From contig JACZZP010000011.1 of NCBI GenBank assembly GCA_015183035.1, positions 1,736,001 through 1,800,000 on the forward strand: 64,000 nt of DNA. The letters run 5' to 3'. This document shows positions 39,105-50,972 of the stretch, piece after piece. The position numbers were made by a program, and so were the translations under genes. Each line of letters opens with the position of its first letter. The first letter of the stretch is position 1. The notes under the pieces were generated by a model. It ran no database searches. It worked only from the letters and a program-made list of their open reading frames with translations, and was not told where the DNA came from. This stretch comes from Meloidogyne chitwoodi (Eukaryota > Nematoda > Chromadorea > Rhabditida > Meloidogynidae).

Positions 39105-39892
39105 CAAGGCCATCTAGACGCAAGACAAATAATCGCAAGGGTCCATCTAGACGCAAGACAACTAATCGCAAGGGGCCATTTAGACGCAAGACAATTAATC
39201 GCAAGGGGCCATCTAGACGCAGGACAATTAATCGCAAGGGGCCATTTAGACGCAAGACAAGTAATCGCAAGGGGCCATCTAGACGCAAGACAATTAATCG
39301 CAAGGGGCCAACTAGACGCAAGACAATTAATCGCAGGGGGCAATTTAGACGCAGGACAATTAATCGCAGGGGGCCATTTAGACGCAAGACAATTATTCGC
39401 AAGGGGCCATTTAGACGCAGGACAATTAATCGCAAGAGGCCATTTAGCCGCAAGACAATTAATCGCAAGGGGCCATCTAGACGCAGTACAAATAATCGCA
39501 AGGGGCCATTTAGACGCAGGACAAATAATCGCAAGGGGCCATCTAGACGCAGGACAAATAATCGCAAGGGGCCATTTAGCCGATAGACAATTAATCGCAA
39601 GGGGCCATTTAGACGCAAGACAATTATTCGCAAGGGGCCATTTAGACGCAGGACAAATAATCGCAAGTGGCCATCTAGACGCAGGACAAATAATCGCAAG
39701 GGGCCATTTAGCCGATAGACAATTAATCGCAAGGGGCCATTTAGACGCAAGAAAATTATTCGCAAGGGGCCATCTAGACGCAGGACAATTAATCGCAAGG
39801 GGCTAGCTAGACGCAAGTCAAGTAATCGCAAGGGGCCATCTAGACGCAAGACAATTAATCGCAAGGGGCCATTTAGACGCAGGACAAGTTAT
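39105..39892. repeat. 33-bp satellite array, about 24 copies
   Basis: The unit is about GGCCATTTAGACGCAAGACA plus ATTAATCGCAAGG. Copies vary at a few positions (ATCT/ATTT, CAAG/CAGG, ATTAATC/AAATAATC), and two copies carry GCCGATAGAC. The period is a multiple of three and largely stop-free, so long frames appear on both strands (GHLDARQLIAR-type on plus, RLDGPLRLIVL-type on minus). I treat these as artefacts: no start context, splice partner or unique sequence supports a protein. Confidence 0.92.
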
Positions 39893-39965
39893 GCCTTTTT
39901 ATACAAAAAATCAAATTTAAAAAGTAATTAATAAATTAAAAAAAACTTTATATTTCTCTTATAAG

Positions 39966-40557
39966 TAGAGATCGGATTTTTAGGTTATAACCTATTTTTT
40001 TCACAAATCAGTCTTGATGAATCAAGCTCAAATCTGCAGTTATTTTTGAAAAATTATGTGTTTAGACGTGACCTATTGGCATGTCCCAAAACCTATTTTG
40101 GCGTTTTGTAACCTAAAATAGGTGACAACCTATTTGGGCTTTTTGTCACCTTTTTTGTATATTTTCGTCAAAATTTATAAAATTTTAAAATTTTCGTATA
40201 TATTTAGACAAAATTTAAGAAAATTTTAAAATAAAATGCAAAAATTCAATTAAAACCCGAGTAATTACTTAAAAATATCACTAATAAAAAAGTGACAAAA
40301 TGTCACTAATAAAAAGTGACAAAATATCATTTTTTACGTTAAATTAGCTACTATAATGCGTTTTTGACTTTTTTTTAATCGAATTCGTTATTTTTTGTTA
40401 TTTTTGCCTATAATTTTTGTAAAAATCGCCAAAATAATGAATAGAATAAAAAAATTTTTTAACCTATTTTGAAGTTTTTGTAACCTATTTTGGTCTTTTT
40501 TCCAACCTATTTAGGTACCTATTATAAGGTTTTTGTCACCTAAAAATCCGATCTCTA
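39966..40557. mobile_element. Non-autonomous hAT-type element
   Basis: The 20-bp inverted ends TAGAGATCGGATTTTTAGGT are flanked by exact 8-bp duplications CTTATAAG (39958-39965 and 40558-40565), matching nTnnnnAn. The first ten bases equal those of the element at 7981-9146, so both belong to one family. Both also hold ACAAAATGTC-type internal sequence. The interior repeats AACCTATTTTGG/GTGACAAA-type motifs and has no transposase. Confidence 0.92.
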
Positions 40558-40631
40558 CTTATAAGATAGGTGGAAATAGTGCACTGAAAAAAGAAACGCT
40601 TCGCGCGTGTATCTATATAAGCTCTTTTTAT

Positions 40632-41595
40632 GTCTATATGAGCTTGATTTGAGCTAGAGATGAGCTCGATTTTAGCTCAAGATGAGCATGATTTGATCTC
40701 AAGATTAGCATCATTTAAGCTCAAAAGGAGCTCGATTTGAGCTCAAGATGAGCATGATTTGAGCTGAAAAGGAGCTCGATTTGAGCTCATGATGAGCTTG
40801 AGTTGAGCTCAAAAGGAGCTCGATTTAAGCTCAAGATTAGCATGATTTGAGCTCAAAAGGATCTCGATTTGAGCTAATGATGAGCATGATTTTAGCTCGA
40901 GGTGAACTTGATTTGAGCTCAAGATGAGCATGATTTTAGTCAATTTAAGCTCAAGATGAGCATGATTTGAGCTCATGATGAGCTTGAGTTGAGCTCAAAA
41001 GGAGCTTTACTTAAGCTCAAGATGAGCATGTTTTGAGCTCAAAAGGATCTCGATTTGAGCTAATGATGAGCATGATTTTAGCTCAATTTAAGCTCTAGAT
41101 GAGCTCTATTTATGTTCTATATGAGCTTGATTTGAGCTCCTCGATTTGAGCTCAAAAGGAGCTTTATTTGAGCTTAAGATTAGCATGATTTGAGCTCAAA
41201 AGGAGCTCGATTTGAGCTCAAGATGAGCATGATTTGAGCTCAAGATTAGCATGATTTGAGCTCATGATGAGCATGATTTGAGCTCAAAAGGAGCTCGATT
41301 TGAGCTCAAAAGGAGCTCGATTTGAGCTCAAAAGGAGCTCGATTTGAGCTCAAGATTAGCATGATTTGAGCTCAAAATGAGCTCAAATCGATCTCATATT
41401 GTGCTCGCTTTGAGCTCAATTTAAGCTCGTGAGCTCGAGATTTACTCGATTTGAGCTCTATATGAGCTCGATTTAAGCTCTATATGAGCTCGAGATGAAC
41501 TCGATTTAAAACCAAGATGAGCATGATTTAAGCTCAAGATGAGCTCGATTTGAGCTCAATTTAAGCTCTATATGAGTTCGAGATGAACCAAGTTA
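40632..41595. repeat. Degenerate tandem array, GAGCTC type (about 22-bp unit)
   Basis: Repeats of GATTTGAGCTCAAGATGAGC and GATTTGAGCTCAAAAGGAGC run for almost 1 kb with substitutions and length changes. The core TGAGCTCA is itself palindromic. Confidence 0.9.
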
Positions 41596-42340
41596 GGCTC
41601 AATTTTAGCCCAAGTTTGGCTCAAGCTTGGCTCATGTTAGGCTAAGTTGACAAGTTTTGTTCAAGTTTGACAAAAATTAAGCTCAAGTTTGGCTCAAGTA
41701 TGGGTCAAGCTTGGCTCAAGTTTTGCTCAGGTTTAGCTCAAGTTAGGCTCAAAATTGGCTCAAGTTTAGCTCAAGTTAGGCTCAAGCTTGGCCCAAATTA
41801 GGCTCAAGTTTGGCAAAATCATGGCTCAATTTTGGGTCAAGTTAGGATCAAGTTTGGCAAAAGCTTGGCTTAACCTTGGCTCAAGTTAGGCTCAACCTTG
41901 GCTCAAATAGACTCACGTTTGGTCAACTTTGGCTCTAACTTGGCTCAAGTTTGGCTCAAGTAGGTCAATCTTGGCTCAAGTTTGGCTCACCCTTGGCTCA
42001 CACTTGGCTCAAGTTTGGCTCAAGTTAGGCTCAACATTGAATCAAGTTTGGGTAAAGTTAGGCTCAACCTTGGCTCAGGTTAGGCTCGAGTTGGCCCAAA
42101 TTAGGCTCATGTTTGGCTCAATCTTGGGTCAAGTTTGTCTCAGTTAGGCTCAGGTTAGGCACATGTTTGGCTCAAGCTTGGCCCAAGTTAGGCTCAAGTT
42201 TGCTCAATTTTGGCTCAAGTTTGGCTCAAGTTTAGCTCAAGTTAGGCTCAGGTTTGCTCAAGTTTGGCTCAAGTTTGGGTCAACTTAGGCACAAGTTTGG
42301 CTCAATCTTGAATCAAGCTTGGCTCAATTTAGTCTCATAT
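41596..42340. repeat. Degenerate tandem array, GGCTCAAGTTT type (about 11-12 bp unit)
   Basis: Starting near 41596 the array changes to shorter units, TTGGCTCAAGT and TTAGGCTCAAG. It shares the GCTCAAG core with the preceding array and probably derives from it. The plus-strand open frame at 41929-42147 is an artefact of this repeat. Confidence 0.9.
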
Positions 42341-43866
42341 CAACATTACAGAGCCCAAAATTCCAGGACCCCTTGGAATATACTAAAAAATGTTTAGAAT
42401 ATTGAAAAAAATTTTATATGTGAAATTATTTTTCTAAACTGAAAGAGCCTTTAAAGTCGCGCAGCTGCTTCTCAAGGCTCGTATAAGAATAAAAAAAATC
42501 TTCAATATCAAACGAAATTTTAGAATAATTAATCCAGAAAAAGATCGTATTTAAAGTTAAAAGGGGTGTTGCATTTTTAAAAATGAAATATCTTTCAGAG
42601 ATGGGTAGGTAAAAGGGTTTTCATATTAAAAATGGGGGTTGTGTTTAAAGTGTGATTTTAATAAAACCAGGATGGATTTTAAGTTTTTTTTGTTTTTTAG
42701 GCGGTTTTAAGGGAGTTTTTATTAACTGACAATGAGATTTTAATGAGTAATTGTTTTTTAAGCTGTGGAATGAGGGGTTGCCTTTTTACAGGGGTTAAGG
42801 AGCAGCTCATTTTGAAAGTTGGTTTTTAATTTTTAATAGAAGTTTTATTTTTAAGAGGGTTTTAGAGGTTTATTTTCTTATATTTTACCAAAATTTTCTA
42901 GAATCAGTGTTACAAGCGCGAAGCGGTTTCTTTACTCCAGTCGCGAAGCGGCTGGTTATTTCATAATAATTTTTAAAGGGTAAAAATGAGTAAAACACAC
43001 TTTATAAAATTCACATGTAATTTAAAGTGCAAAGGAGATTTTTAATTTCTTAAAAATAAATATAAAAATGAGGTAATTAATTAATTAATTAATAAAAAAT
43101 ATTAAAATCATCTGACTTAGTACTTTTAAATAATTTAAAAAAATTATTTTTTTTATGAAATAACATTCATTAATAAAAAAAATTTATATAAAAAAGAATA
43201 TATTTTTATTAAATAAAATTTAAAAATTTAATTTTTATAAATTATTTTAATCTAAAATTTAATATTATTTTTTAATTATCTTACAATTAGTTATAAGTCA
43301 AAGGTCTGTTTAATCCTTAATACAAAAAAACGTTTTCAATTCTTTAGCGATATTTAAACTTTTTTTTAAATTTTAAATTTTTTAGTTAAAAAATATTTTA
43401 TTATATACATATAAATTTGTATTTTGTAAATGTCGAAACCCTAACCCGGATTCGAACATTTTGACATTTTGAACTTTTATTTGTCTAAAATTAAAGTTTT
43501 TTTTTATTTTAATAAAATATATAATTTTATTAAAATCATAATTATTTAAATTAAATAAAAAAATATTTCAAAGAGTAAATAATGTAAAGCATGAGAGAAA
43601 GATAACTTACCCTGCACTCTCTGCCTTTGTTAAAAACTTGTGCTTTTCTTTTATTTTTTTATTAATAATTATTTAATAGAAAAACAGAAAAATTAGTCTG
43701 GTATGATTTTCCTATTTCAAGCTTATTTTCTGGTATTTTTAAAAAAATAAAAATTAAACAGTGAACTGGTTGAGTTCAATTTAAATGTCCCTAGATTCGA
43801 TTTTTTCAATTTTCTGATTTCTAAAAATTGAAAAAATATATCAAACAATTATTAATAAATAAATAG
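42341..43866. other. Intergenic region upstream of the second secreted-family gene
   Basis: No exon supported. GCGAAGCGG occurs twice near 42918-42952 and a related CGCTTCGCGCG lies before the satellite at 40597, suggesting a shared short repeat. Confidence 0.5.
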
Positions 43867-46800
43867 ATGAATATTTTAAAATTATTATTAATATTTTTAT
43901 TTATTTATTCAACTAAATCAACATTGGGAGGAACTCGTCAAAAAGCTTTGACAAATTTAAGAAGAATTACTAGTACAATTACTAATAAAATAAATAATAA
44001 AAATAATAATAATTTAATAAAAAATGAACAAAATATAAATTTATTAGAAAATAATAAAATAAATAATAATTTAAAAAATAATTCTTCATTAAATTTTGGA
44101 CAAAATAATAATAATTTTAATTTTATTAAAAATGAATTTATTAATAATAAAAGAAATTCTTCCTTTTCTTTTTCAACACAAGCAGGAATGGATTATTCAA
44201 ATAAAAAAGGTTTATTTTAATTTTTATAATATAAATCTTTCACATGGCAATTTATTAAAAATATTTGAGGAAAGTAAACGGTAAAATTATTGACGGGGGT
44301 TTAAATGCGAGGAGTCTGAAAAATAAATATTTTTGATCAGGGTCACTTTTACGGGACCAAAGCTCAGATTATCTGCTACTAATTTATCCTCTCTCTCTAA
44401 ACTGAGTACCCATATAATTAAATAAAATATATTCTTGCGGGGGAAAGAAAACTCGTCTAGTTAGTCTGAAAGGTAAATACTTAAATAAATTTAGAGCTCA
44501 AAAATTCTAAAAGTGCTTTATTTAAGTTAATATCAAGTCCTAGGATTAAAAAATAAATAAAATAAAGGAAAAATACAAATTAAATAACAGGCACAGATTT
44601 GACAATTTTCTGAAAATTTCCATTATTTTCCTTAAATAATTTATTTTTCAATTGAATATTCTAAAATGAGGTCTTCTAGGCCTTAAATAATTAAAATATT
44701 ATTTATTTTTTAAATTAATTTATTAAAAAAAAAGATTTAATATTTGATGAGACCAATTTGGAAAAATTAAATGAATTAATAAATAAATTAAAAAAAGAAA
44801 TAAATAATTATTCTGAATCATTTTCTAATGAAAATAATAATTTAATTAGAAAAAATACTTTATTAATTTCTGAAAGAATAAATAATAATAATAATATTTT
44901 TTTTGATAAATTACCAATACCAAAACTATCAGAAAAAGATAAAAAAAATATTTATCAAAATTTATTTAAAATATTTTCGAATGAATGGAATAAAATTGGG
45001 AAAATGTTAGAGGAAGGAAATAATATTGAAGGTTTTTTTATTTTTTATTTAATTTTTAAATAAGTAAATTTTGTAGAGAAATGTCCCTTCTTATTATTCC
45101 CTTTTTTTAATTTTTATTTTTATTTTTTTGGTTTATTACCTACAAGTTTTCAATTTTTTCAATAGATATTTATTTATTAAAATTTAAAAAATAATTATTT
45201 AATTTAATTTATAATTAATTATTATTCCTTAATAATTAATTAATTAAATAATAATTGTCATTTTTCTAATAAAAAATAAAAAAATAATAATTAAATTAAA
45301 ATTTCAAAAGTTATTGCCCCTATTTTATTTAATTTTTTGACTCATTAAATATAAATATTTCTAAAAAATATTAAAATTTAAACCCCAATTAAATGTATAA
45401 TATTTTAATTAAATTATAATAAAAGATTAAATAAATAAATATTTATTTAAATAAATATTTAAAATTAAAAAAATAAATTTAAAGGCTTAACTAACCCAAA
45501 CGAAGTAAGTGAAAATGTAAAAGCTTCTGATCGTTTAATGGAAATAAAATTAATTAAATATTTACCTAAAGAATTGGTTAATAAATCAAAATCAGATTTT
45601 GCCAATTTTTTTAATAAAAATAATTTTGAAATATTTAATAATAATCAAATTAATGAAGAATTAATTAATTCTGTTAATATTTTAATTATTTATTTAGATA
45701 AGGTAATTAATTAATTATTTTTATATAAATGTTATTTTTGGGTAAAAATAAATTAAAAATATTTTATTTAATTTAATTAGAGGAATTTTAAATTAAAATA
45801 ATTTTAAACATTTATTATTAATTCTTTGACATCCCCGAATATGTATATCTATTTTAAATATTGGATGATAATTAATTATTAATTAATTAAATTTTTATTT
45901 CTTCTTTATTAACGATAATTAATAATTAATTAAATTACCCAAAAATTAAAAAAAATTAAATTTATTTTTTAAAGTGATTAGGAGAATGTTATTTACTAAA
46001 AATAAATAAATAAATATTTTTAGATTTTTTTTTTTAATTTTTAAATAATTTTTTAACTTTAAAGCATCTTGATGACAATATAAATTCTGTTCAAAATATT
46101 CTTGTCAAAATTAATGATTTTTTGGAATTAAGACGAATTCTTAAACAAAAAGTTTTAAAAAAATTAATTAATCAAATTGATTTGTTTAATATGAGAATAA
46201 TTTTATTAAAATTAATTTTAGAAGCTAAAATTGCTTTGAACAATTTAGAATGGGAAAAATTGGAAAAGGTGAAAATAAATTAATTAAAAAAAAGAAAATA
46301 ATTTATTATTAATTTTAGACCACAATTAATAAAATAAAAAAAAAATTAAAAAAATTTTTTTTAATAATTACAAAAATTTAATTAATTAATAGGGGGAAGA
46401 GAGGTCTTTTTACACAGCCACCACTCTTTCATTTGTACTCTCCTCTTTCTTTCACTATTTATTTCTTTTCTTAATTTTTAATTAAAATTAAATTCATTTA
46501 AATTTAATATAGTATCTTCTTTTTAAAATTAAAAAAAATAAAAATTAATTAATTTGGTGAATTACGGGAAGAGGTCTTTACATGATAAAAATACACTTTT
46601 TTCTTTTTTTAATTAAATAATTTTAATATTTTATTCCTTTAATATTAACTAATAAAATTAAAGATATTTTTTTTAAATATTTCTATATTTTTAGATTCGT
46701 CAAAATGCCCAAACTCTAAATTCACGAACAGAACAAATGTCAGAAATAATAACCTTACTAAAAGAAATATTTAATAATGCTAAAGAAGAAACAGAAAAAT

Positions 46801-47075
46801 TAAGTTTTGTTAGTGAAAAAACCAAAAAAGAATTTAAAACAAAATTTATTAATCAAAATATTGAACAAATTGTAGAAACAAAATTATTTTCATTATTTTC
46901 TAATAAATTTCTTGATGAAGGTTGGGCACGTAGATTAAATTTAAAAAGAGAAAATAATATTGATTTGGAATTGTTTACAAACAAAAAATTTATTTCAGAT
47001 GATTTGGGATCTGTTTTGGACAAAAAATTATTATTAGAAATGGCTAATTTAGTTGTTTTATATTCTCCAAAATAA
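43867..47075 (+). CDS. Secreted protein, member 2 of the pioneer family
   Basis: Five exons: 43867-44209, 44735-45031, 45485-45702, 46065-46268 and 46695-47075; phases 1, 1, 0, 0; 480 residues. Signal peptide residues 1-18 (LLLIFLFIYSTKS). Exon 1 then encodes an Asn-rich low-complexity linker. Exons 2-5 encode a Lys/Glu/Leu helical region. Exon 4 (VQNILVKINDFLELRRILKQ) is positionally equivalent to the IHNLQ exon of the 53555-55770 gene and the ANYNLQ exon of the 35192 gene. The last exon ends VLDKKLLLEMANLVVLYSPK, parallel to the YIEKTVLETIALYEILPNV end of the 53555 gene. Compared with its relatives, two introns are missing. No catalytic motif is visible. Function unknown. Confidence 0.82.
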
Positions 47076-47124
47076 TTAAAAAAAAAAAGAAAATAATTGA
47101 TCAATCAATTTATTAATTTCCTTG

Positions 47125-47500
47125 GTACTTTTCCTTTATGGGCAAATGTCCGCAATTTTTATCCGCAAGAAAATATTAATTTTTTCAAAAGGATTATTTT
47201 TTAAAAATATTTATGTATATATATAAGCTTCTTTCTCACAATTATTATAAAGGATTATTTTAAATTTTTTTAATATATATAAGGTAGTAGAATGTATGAA
47301 ATTTTATTAAAAATGCAAAATTTCATAAATGAGTTACAATTTAAAAAAATTGCTTTCCGAAATACAAACTCATGCAGCAAAATTTAAGTTTATGCATTTG
47401 ATGATATTTTAGCAAAGATTGTTGATATTATGCCTCCAAAATAAGTAATAAAATATAAGTGAGTTGCGGACAAAAGTTGCGGACATTTGCGGGAAAAGTC
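47125..47500. mobile_element. Inverted-repeat element, GCAAATGTCCGCAA family
   Basis: Left arm GCAAATGTCCGCAATTTTTA (from 47142) and right arm, inverse of GCAAATGTCCGCAACTTTTG (ending near 47490), are bordered by ACTTTTCC and GGAAAAGT. A TTTCC repeat lies outside both ends and could be a short target duplication, but this is weak. Related by its core to the element at 16432-16597. Confidence 0.55.
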
Positions 47501-47700
47501 CATTTCCTGTTCCATTACATTATAATAATAAGATTATTAAATTCAAAATAATAATATAAAACAAATTTTTCAGTCAAATTTAATTTTAATAATTTACATA
47601 AGAAAAACAAATAAATAACACTCTTCTTATTTGGAGTATATTTTAAGTAAACAAATAAATAAATTGGTTATTTTATTCTGCCATTAATTGTAACAAACTT

Positions 47701-48572
47701 TTAATTTTCATTCGGTTTATTCTTCTTTTCCTGAGTCCCTGAAGTACTCTCTCCATCATGTTTACGTTTTGTGTTAAATAATGGACATCGTATGACGTGT
47801 ATCTTCAAAAGCAATAAACTTCGCATTGATGTCCCGCAAAAGATGCAGTCAAAAGAAGAATCAGAAGTTTCACCTAAAATTTACTTTAAAATCAATGTAA
47901 TTTTTATTTAATTTTAATTGGATATATAATTTTTATTTTAGCAAGATATAAACTAAAAATAAATTAAAGTATTTAAAAATAAAATTTAAAAAATTGCTAA
48001 AAAGCAAAACAAAAAAATAAACTAAAAAAGCCCCTAGGTCAAAACGCAAACTTCTGGCCAATTAATCTACTAATACGTTTAAAGAAAATGAGCATATATA
48101 TAAGATAAAATACCAGAAATGTTCTCATCATCTACAAGTGACGCTATCTCTTGAATAAAATCATTAGCACACCCATTCAAAGAAGAAAATTCCTCAGTTA
48201 AAGCATCCATTTTGTCAAACAAAGAAGAAGATTCCTCAGTTAAAGCATTCATTTTCTCATTCAAAGAAGAAGATTCTTTATTTAAAGCAGTCATTTTCTC
48301 ATTTAAAGAAGAAGATTCTTCATTTAGAGTAGAAATTTTTGCTTTCAAAGAAGAAGATCCTTCATTTAAAACAGTCATGTTCTCATTCAAAGCAGTAGAC
48401 TTTACGATGATATTTTTGGCATTTGCTAATTTGTTCTTCAATTTAAGCTTATTTTCATACAAAGCAAGATTATCAGTCTGATAATAAAAAAATTTATCAA
48501 TAAAAATTTTAAGACTTTAATTCTCACCAATGCGCCAATCATGTTCTCCTGCACTTCAGAATGTTCGGACAT
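47701..48572 (-). CDS. Coiled-coil protein with C-terminal zinc-finger-like motif, 193 residues
   Basis: Three exons on the minus strand: 48572-48528, 48477-48114 and 47873-47701; phases 0 and 1. Residues 1-30 are unremarkable and there is no signal peptide. The middle contains about six 14-residue repeats of the type SSSLNEKMTALNEE, with Leu/Met in heptad-like spacing, predicting a coiled coil. The last exon carries DCIFCGTSMRSLLLLKIHVI followed by RC, that is C-x2-C-x12-H-x4-C, a C2HC zinc-finger-like pattern. A basic, hydrophilic tail follows. Such a layout fits a nuclear or scaffold protein, but the family is not recognised. Confidence 0.75.
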
Positions 48573-49911
48573 TTTAATATAAATAAGAAGAAATATTATT
48601 AATAAGTCAAAACTTTTTCCTTATTATAAATTAAAATTAAAATAATAAATCAATAAATGGACTTTACATTCAATTATTATACTCATTTGGATGAAAAAAA
48701 AGCAAAAAATGTGATATATGAATAGAAAATATTATTTAAAAATTAAGTATCTATTAAGAAAAAATAATAGAATAACCTAAACTTTTTTAAGAGAATAATT
48801 CAATTTTTTATAAGTTAGGTAATTCTTCAAAAAATATTTTAAAAGTGCTTTCTTAACTAATTTAGGTATTCAAGTTTCCTTTTTTAAAAAAGTTAAAAAA
48901 AACTGAAAGAAATTATATATTGATACTACTAAAATGAAGAAAAAAATTCAAAAATGTCTTTTATACAATGAATGAACTCTAATATATAAGAGTAAGAGAA
49001 AGAGAGTAGGGGACGATTCAGAGTCGGCAATTCAGGGTAGCTGCTTGTTTTTGGCCATAACTTTTTTAATTCTTAACATATCTGAACAGTTCTTTTATTA
49101 ATCGAAAGCATCCGATAAGCGGATAAATTTAACCAATTGGACAAATCCAATCGGATCACCCAATAAAAATTTATAGCGCGATAAAAGTTGAAAATCGTGA
49201 TTTTTGCGTTTTTCGGGCATAACTTTTTTTAAAATCAACTGATCTGATCGGTCATATTAGTGAAAAGACTCCACTTTTTGAGCTCTTTCGAATGACATAA
49301 AAATTATTGAAAAGGTTTAAAATGAAAAAGTTATATGAGCTACTCTGGCCGACTCTGAATCGTCCTTTACCGAGAGAAAGAAGTCATCAATAAACTAAAT
49401 GGTCAGAAACTAAATGGTCACCACCTATAATGTCTAGTAAACAACTAAATATATAAAATGCCAAAATTCGCTCTCATTTTTACACATCTTTACTATAAAT
49501 AGTTAAATTATTAATTTAATAAAAATTTTAAAGTAAAATTCGCTCAAATTTTGAAATAATATATATTATTGTATCAGATTTACCTTTCAAAAATATCCTG
49601 ATATTTATTATGTCTAAATCTAAATTTATGATTTGTAATTTTTTCAATAATAATAGTTATCCCAAAAATTTATTTAAATTAGGAAAGGGATTTGGGGTTA
49701 TGCATTTCTGAATTTTTAATTAAATTTATCACTTGTTAAAGAGTATAGAGAATTACTAAATTAATTATTGTTTCTGTAATAATGTCACTATTAGCATATT
49801 AAAATCCAAAAATAAATTTAAAACAAAATAAAAATTATCCAACAATTAAAGGTATATATTAAAAGAGAAAATATCAATTTAATTAATTAATTTTAAATCA
49901 AAATAAAATTT
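48573..49911. other. Intergenic region with one inverted-repeat element
   Basis: Apart from the element at 49009-49367 no feature is supported. The part after 49400 is AT-rich and partly matches the region downstream of the 50973-51272 gene. Confidence 0.5.
49009..49367. mobile_element. TA-flanked inverted-repeat element
   Basis: The ends share GGACGATTCAGAGTCGGC and its inverse, with TA directly outside (49007-49008 and 49368-49369). The interior contains GAGCTCTTTCGAATGACA, which is also present in the 12668-13349 element, and repeated CATAACTTTTTT. No transposase. Confidence 0.75.
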
Positions 49912-50202
49912 TTAAAAAATATTAATTACCTCTAAAGTTATTTTCCCAACAAATAAGTAGACAATACCAGAAGATGTTAATAATTTTTTAAAATAATTGT
50001 ACAAGTATTTTTTGTATCTCCTTTTAATATGAAAATGAAATGATTTTGTTAATGTTATTTTATAATTAAAAGAACATTCTTTTAATTTATTAAAAAGTAA
50101 AGTTTTAGTTGATTCAAATATTTCATTAAGAAGTTCAACTGACAAAGTTTTTCTTTGATTTTTTGAAGTTTCTGTTTTATATTGTTGTTTTTCTTTTTTC
50201 AT
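49912..50202 (-). CDS. F-box-like protein, tandem copy 1
   Basis: Single open frame of 96 residues. After a Lys/Gln-rich start comes KTLSVELLNEIFESTKTLLF, a slightly diverged F-box core, then YLYNYFKKLLTSSGIVYLFV, the family's second conserved segment. The relatives at 27965 and 59540 have a phase-2 intron after KLKEC-like sequence where this gene reads straight through. A donor-like GAG/GTAATT at 49930 may splice to a further exon, which I could not find. Otherwise the stop at 49912 ends the protein. Confidence 0.6.
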   Translation of the reverse strand: MKKEKQQYKTETSKNQRKTLSVELLNEIFESTKTLLFNKLKECSFNYKITLTKSFHFHIKRRYKKYLYNYFKKLLTSSGIVYLFVGKITLEVINIF

Positions 50203-50972
50203 TTGAAAAAAATGAGTTAATTAAATATTTTAAAAAATTCTAAATGTTCTATTAAATATTAAAATAATTATTTTTATTATTAAATAATACAAAATTTTAG
50301 AAAATTAATTTTTCTAGGAAACAAATTAATTTTTAATTTTGGTTTGCACTTGATTTTTTATCATCACTTGAATTTGAACTTTTTTAAAATAATTTTTTCC
50401 AAAATATTTGAATAAATACAAATTAATAAGTAGAAACTAAGGTTAACCACCAACTGCTTGTTTTTCGTCAACCAATAAAAATCGATGAGGTAATTTTTGG
50501 AGAAATGTTTGGGCAAATAAGAAGAACGCCCTACTTTAATTTTTTAATTGTGTCTTGGAAAGCCAAAAATAAATAATTTAAATTAAAGCTCGGACAGATA
50601 CGTCGAGATATTTTTCGATATATCGGACTGATATTTTAGAATATTAATTGAAAGACTCGAACGTTGTAAATTGTAAATCTTGTGTGTGCTATTTTTAAAT
50701 TTTAAAGCTCTTTTTTCGTAAAATATAGTGTATTTTTTCAAATTTTCAATAATTGTTTCAATCATTTTTTTGTTTAATATTTATCAAAATTGGTTAAAAT
50801 TAAATTATTATTTATTTAATTAGTAAAATCATAAAAAGTCCTCACATATAAAAATCTATTAAAAAATAAATATTTATCCAAAAATAAATTAAAAAAAAAA
50901 TAAAAATTACTCAACAATTATTAAAAGAGAAAATATCAGTTTAATTAATTAGTTTTAAATCAAAATAAATTT

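Noticed and set aside
39094..39864. 256- and 235-codon frames on opposite strands
   Set aside because: Products of a stop-free 33-bp satellite; no unique sequence or conserved domain.
41929..42147. 72-codon plus-strand frame
   Set aside because: Translation of the GGCTCAAG tandem array.
43430..43470. Box-B-like CCGGATTCGAAC, possible minus-strand tRNA
   Set aside because: No box A or cloverleaf arms at the right distance.
50583..50765. 60-codon minus-strand frame between the tandem F-box-like genes
   Set aside because: Includes palindromic ATATATCG-type repeat sequence and shares no motif with either gene.
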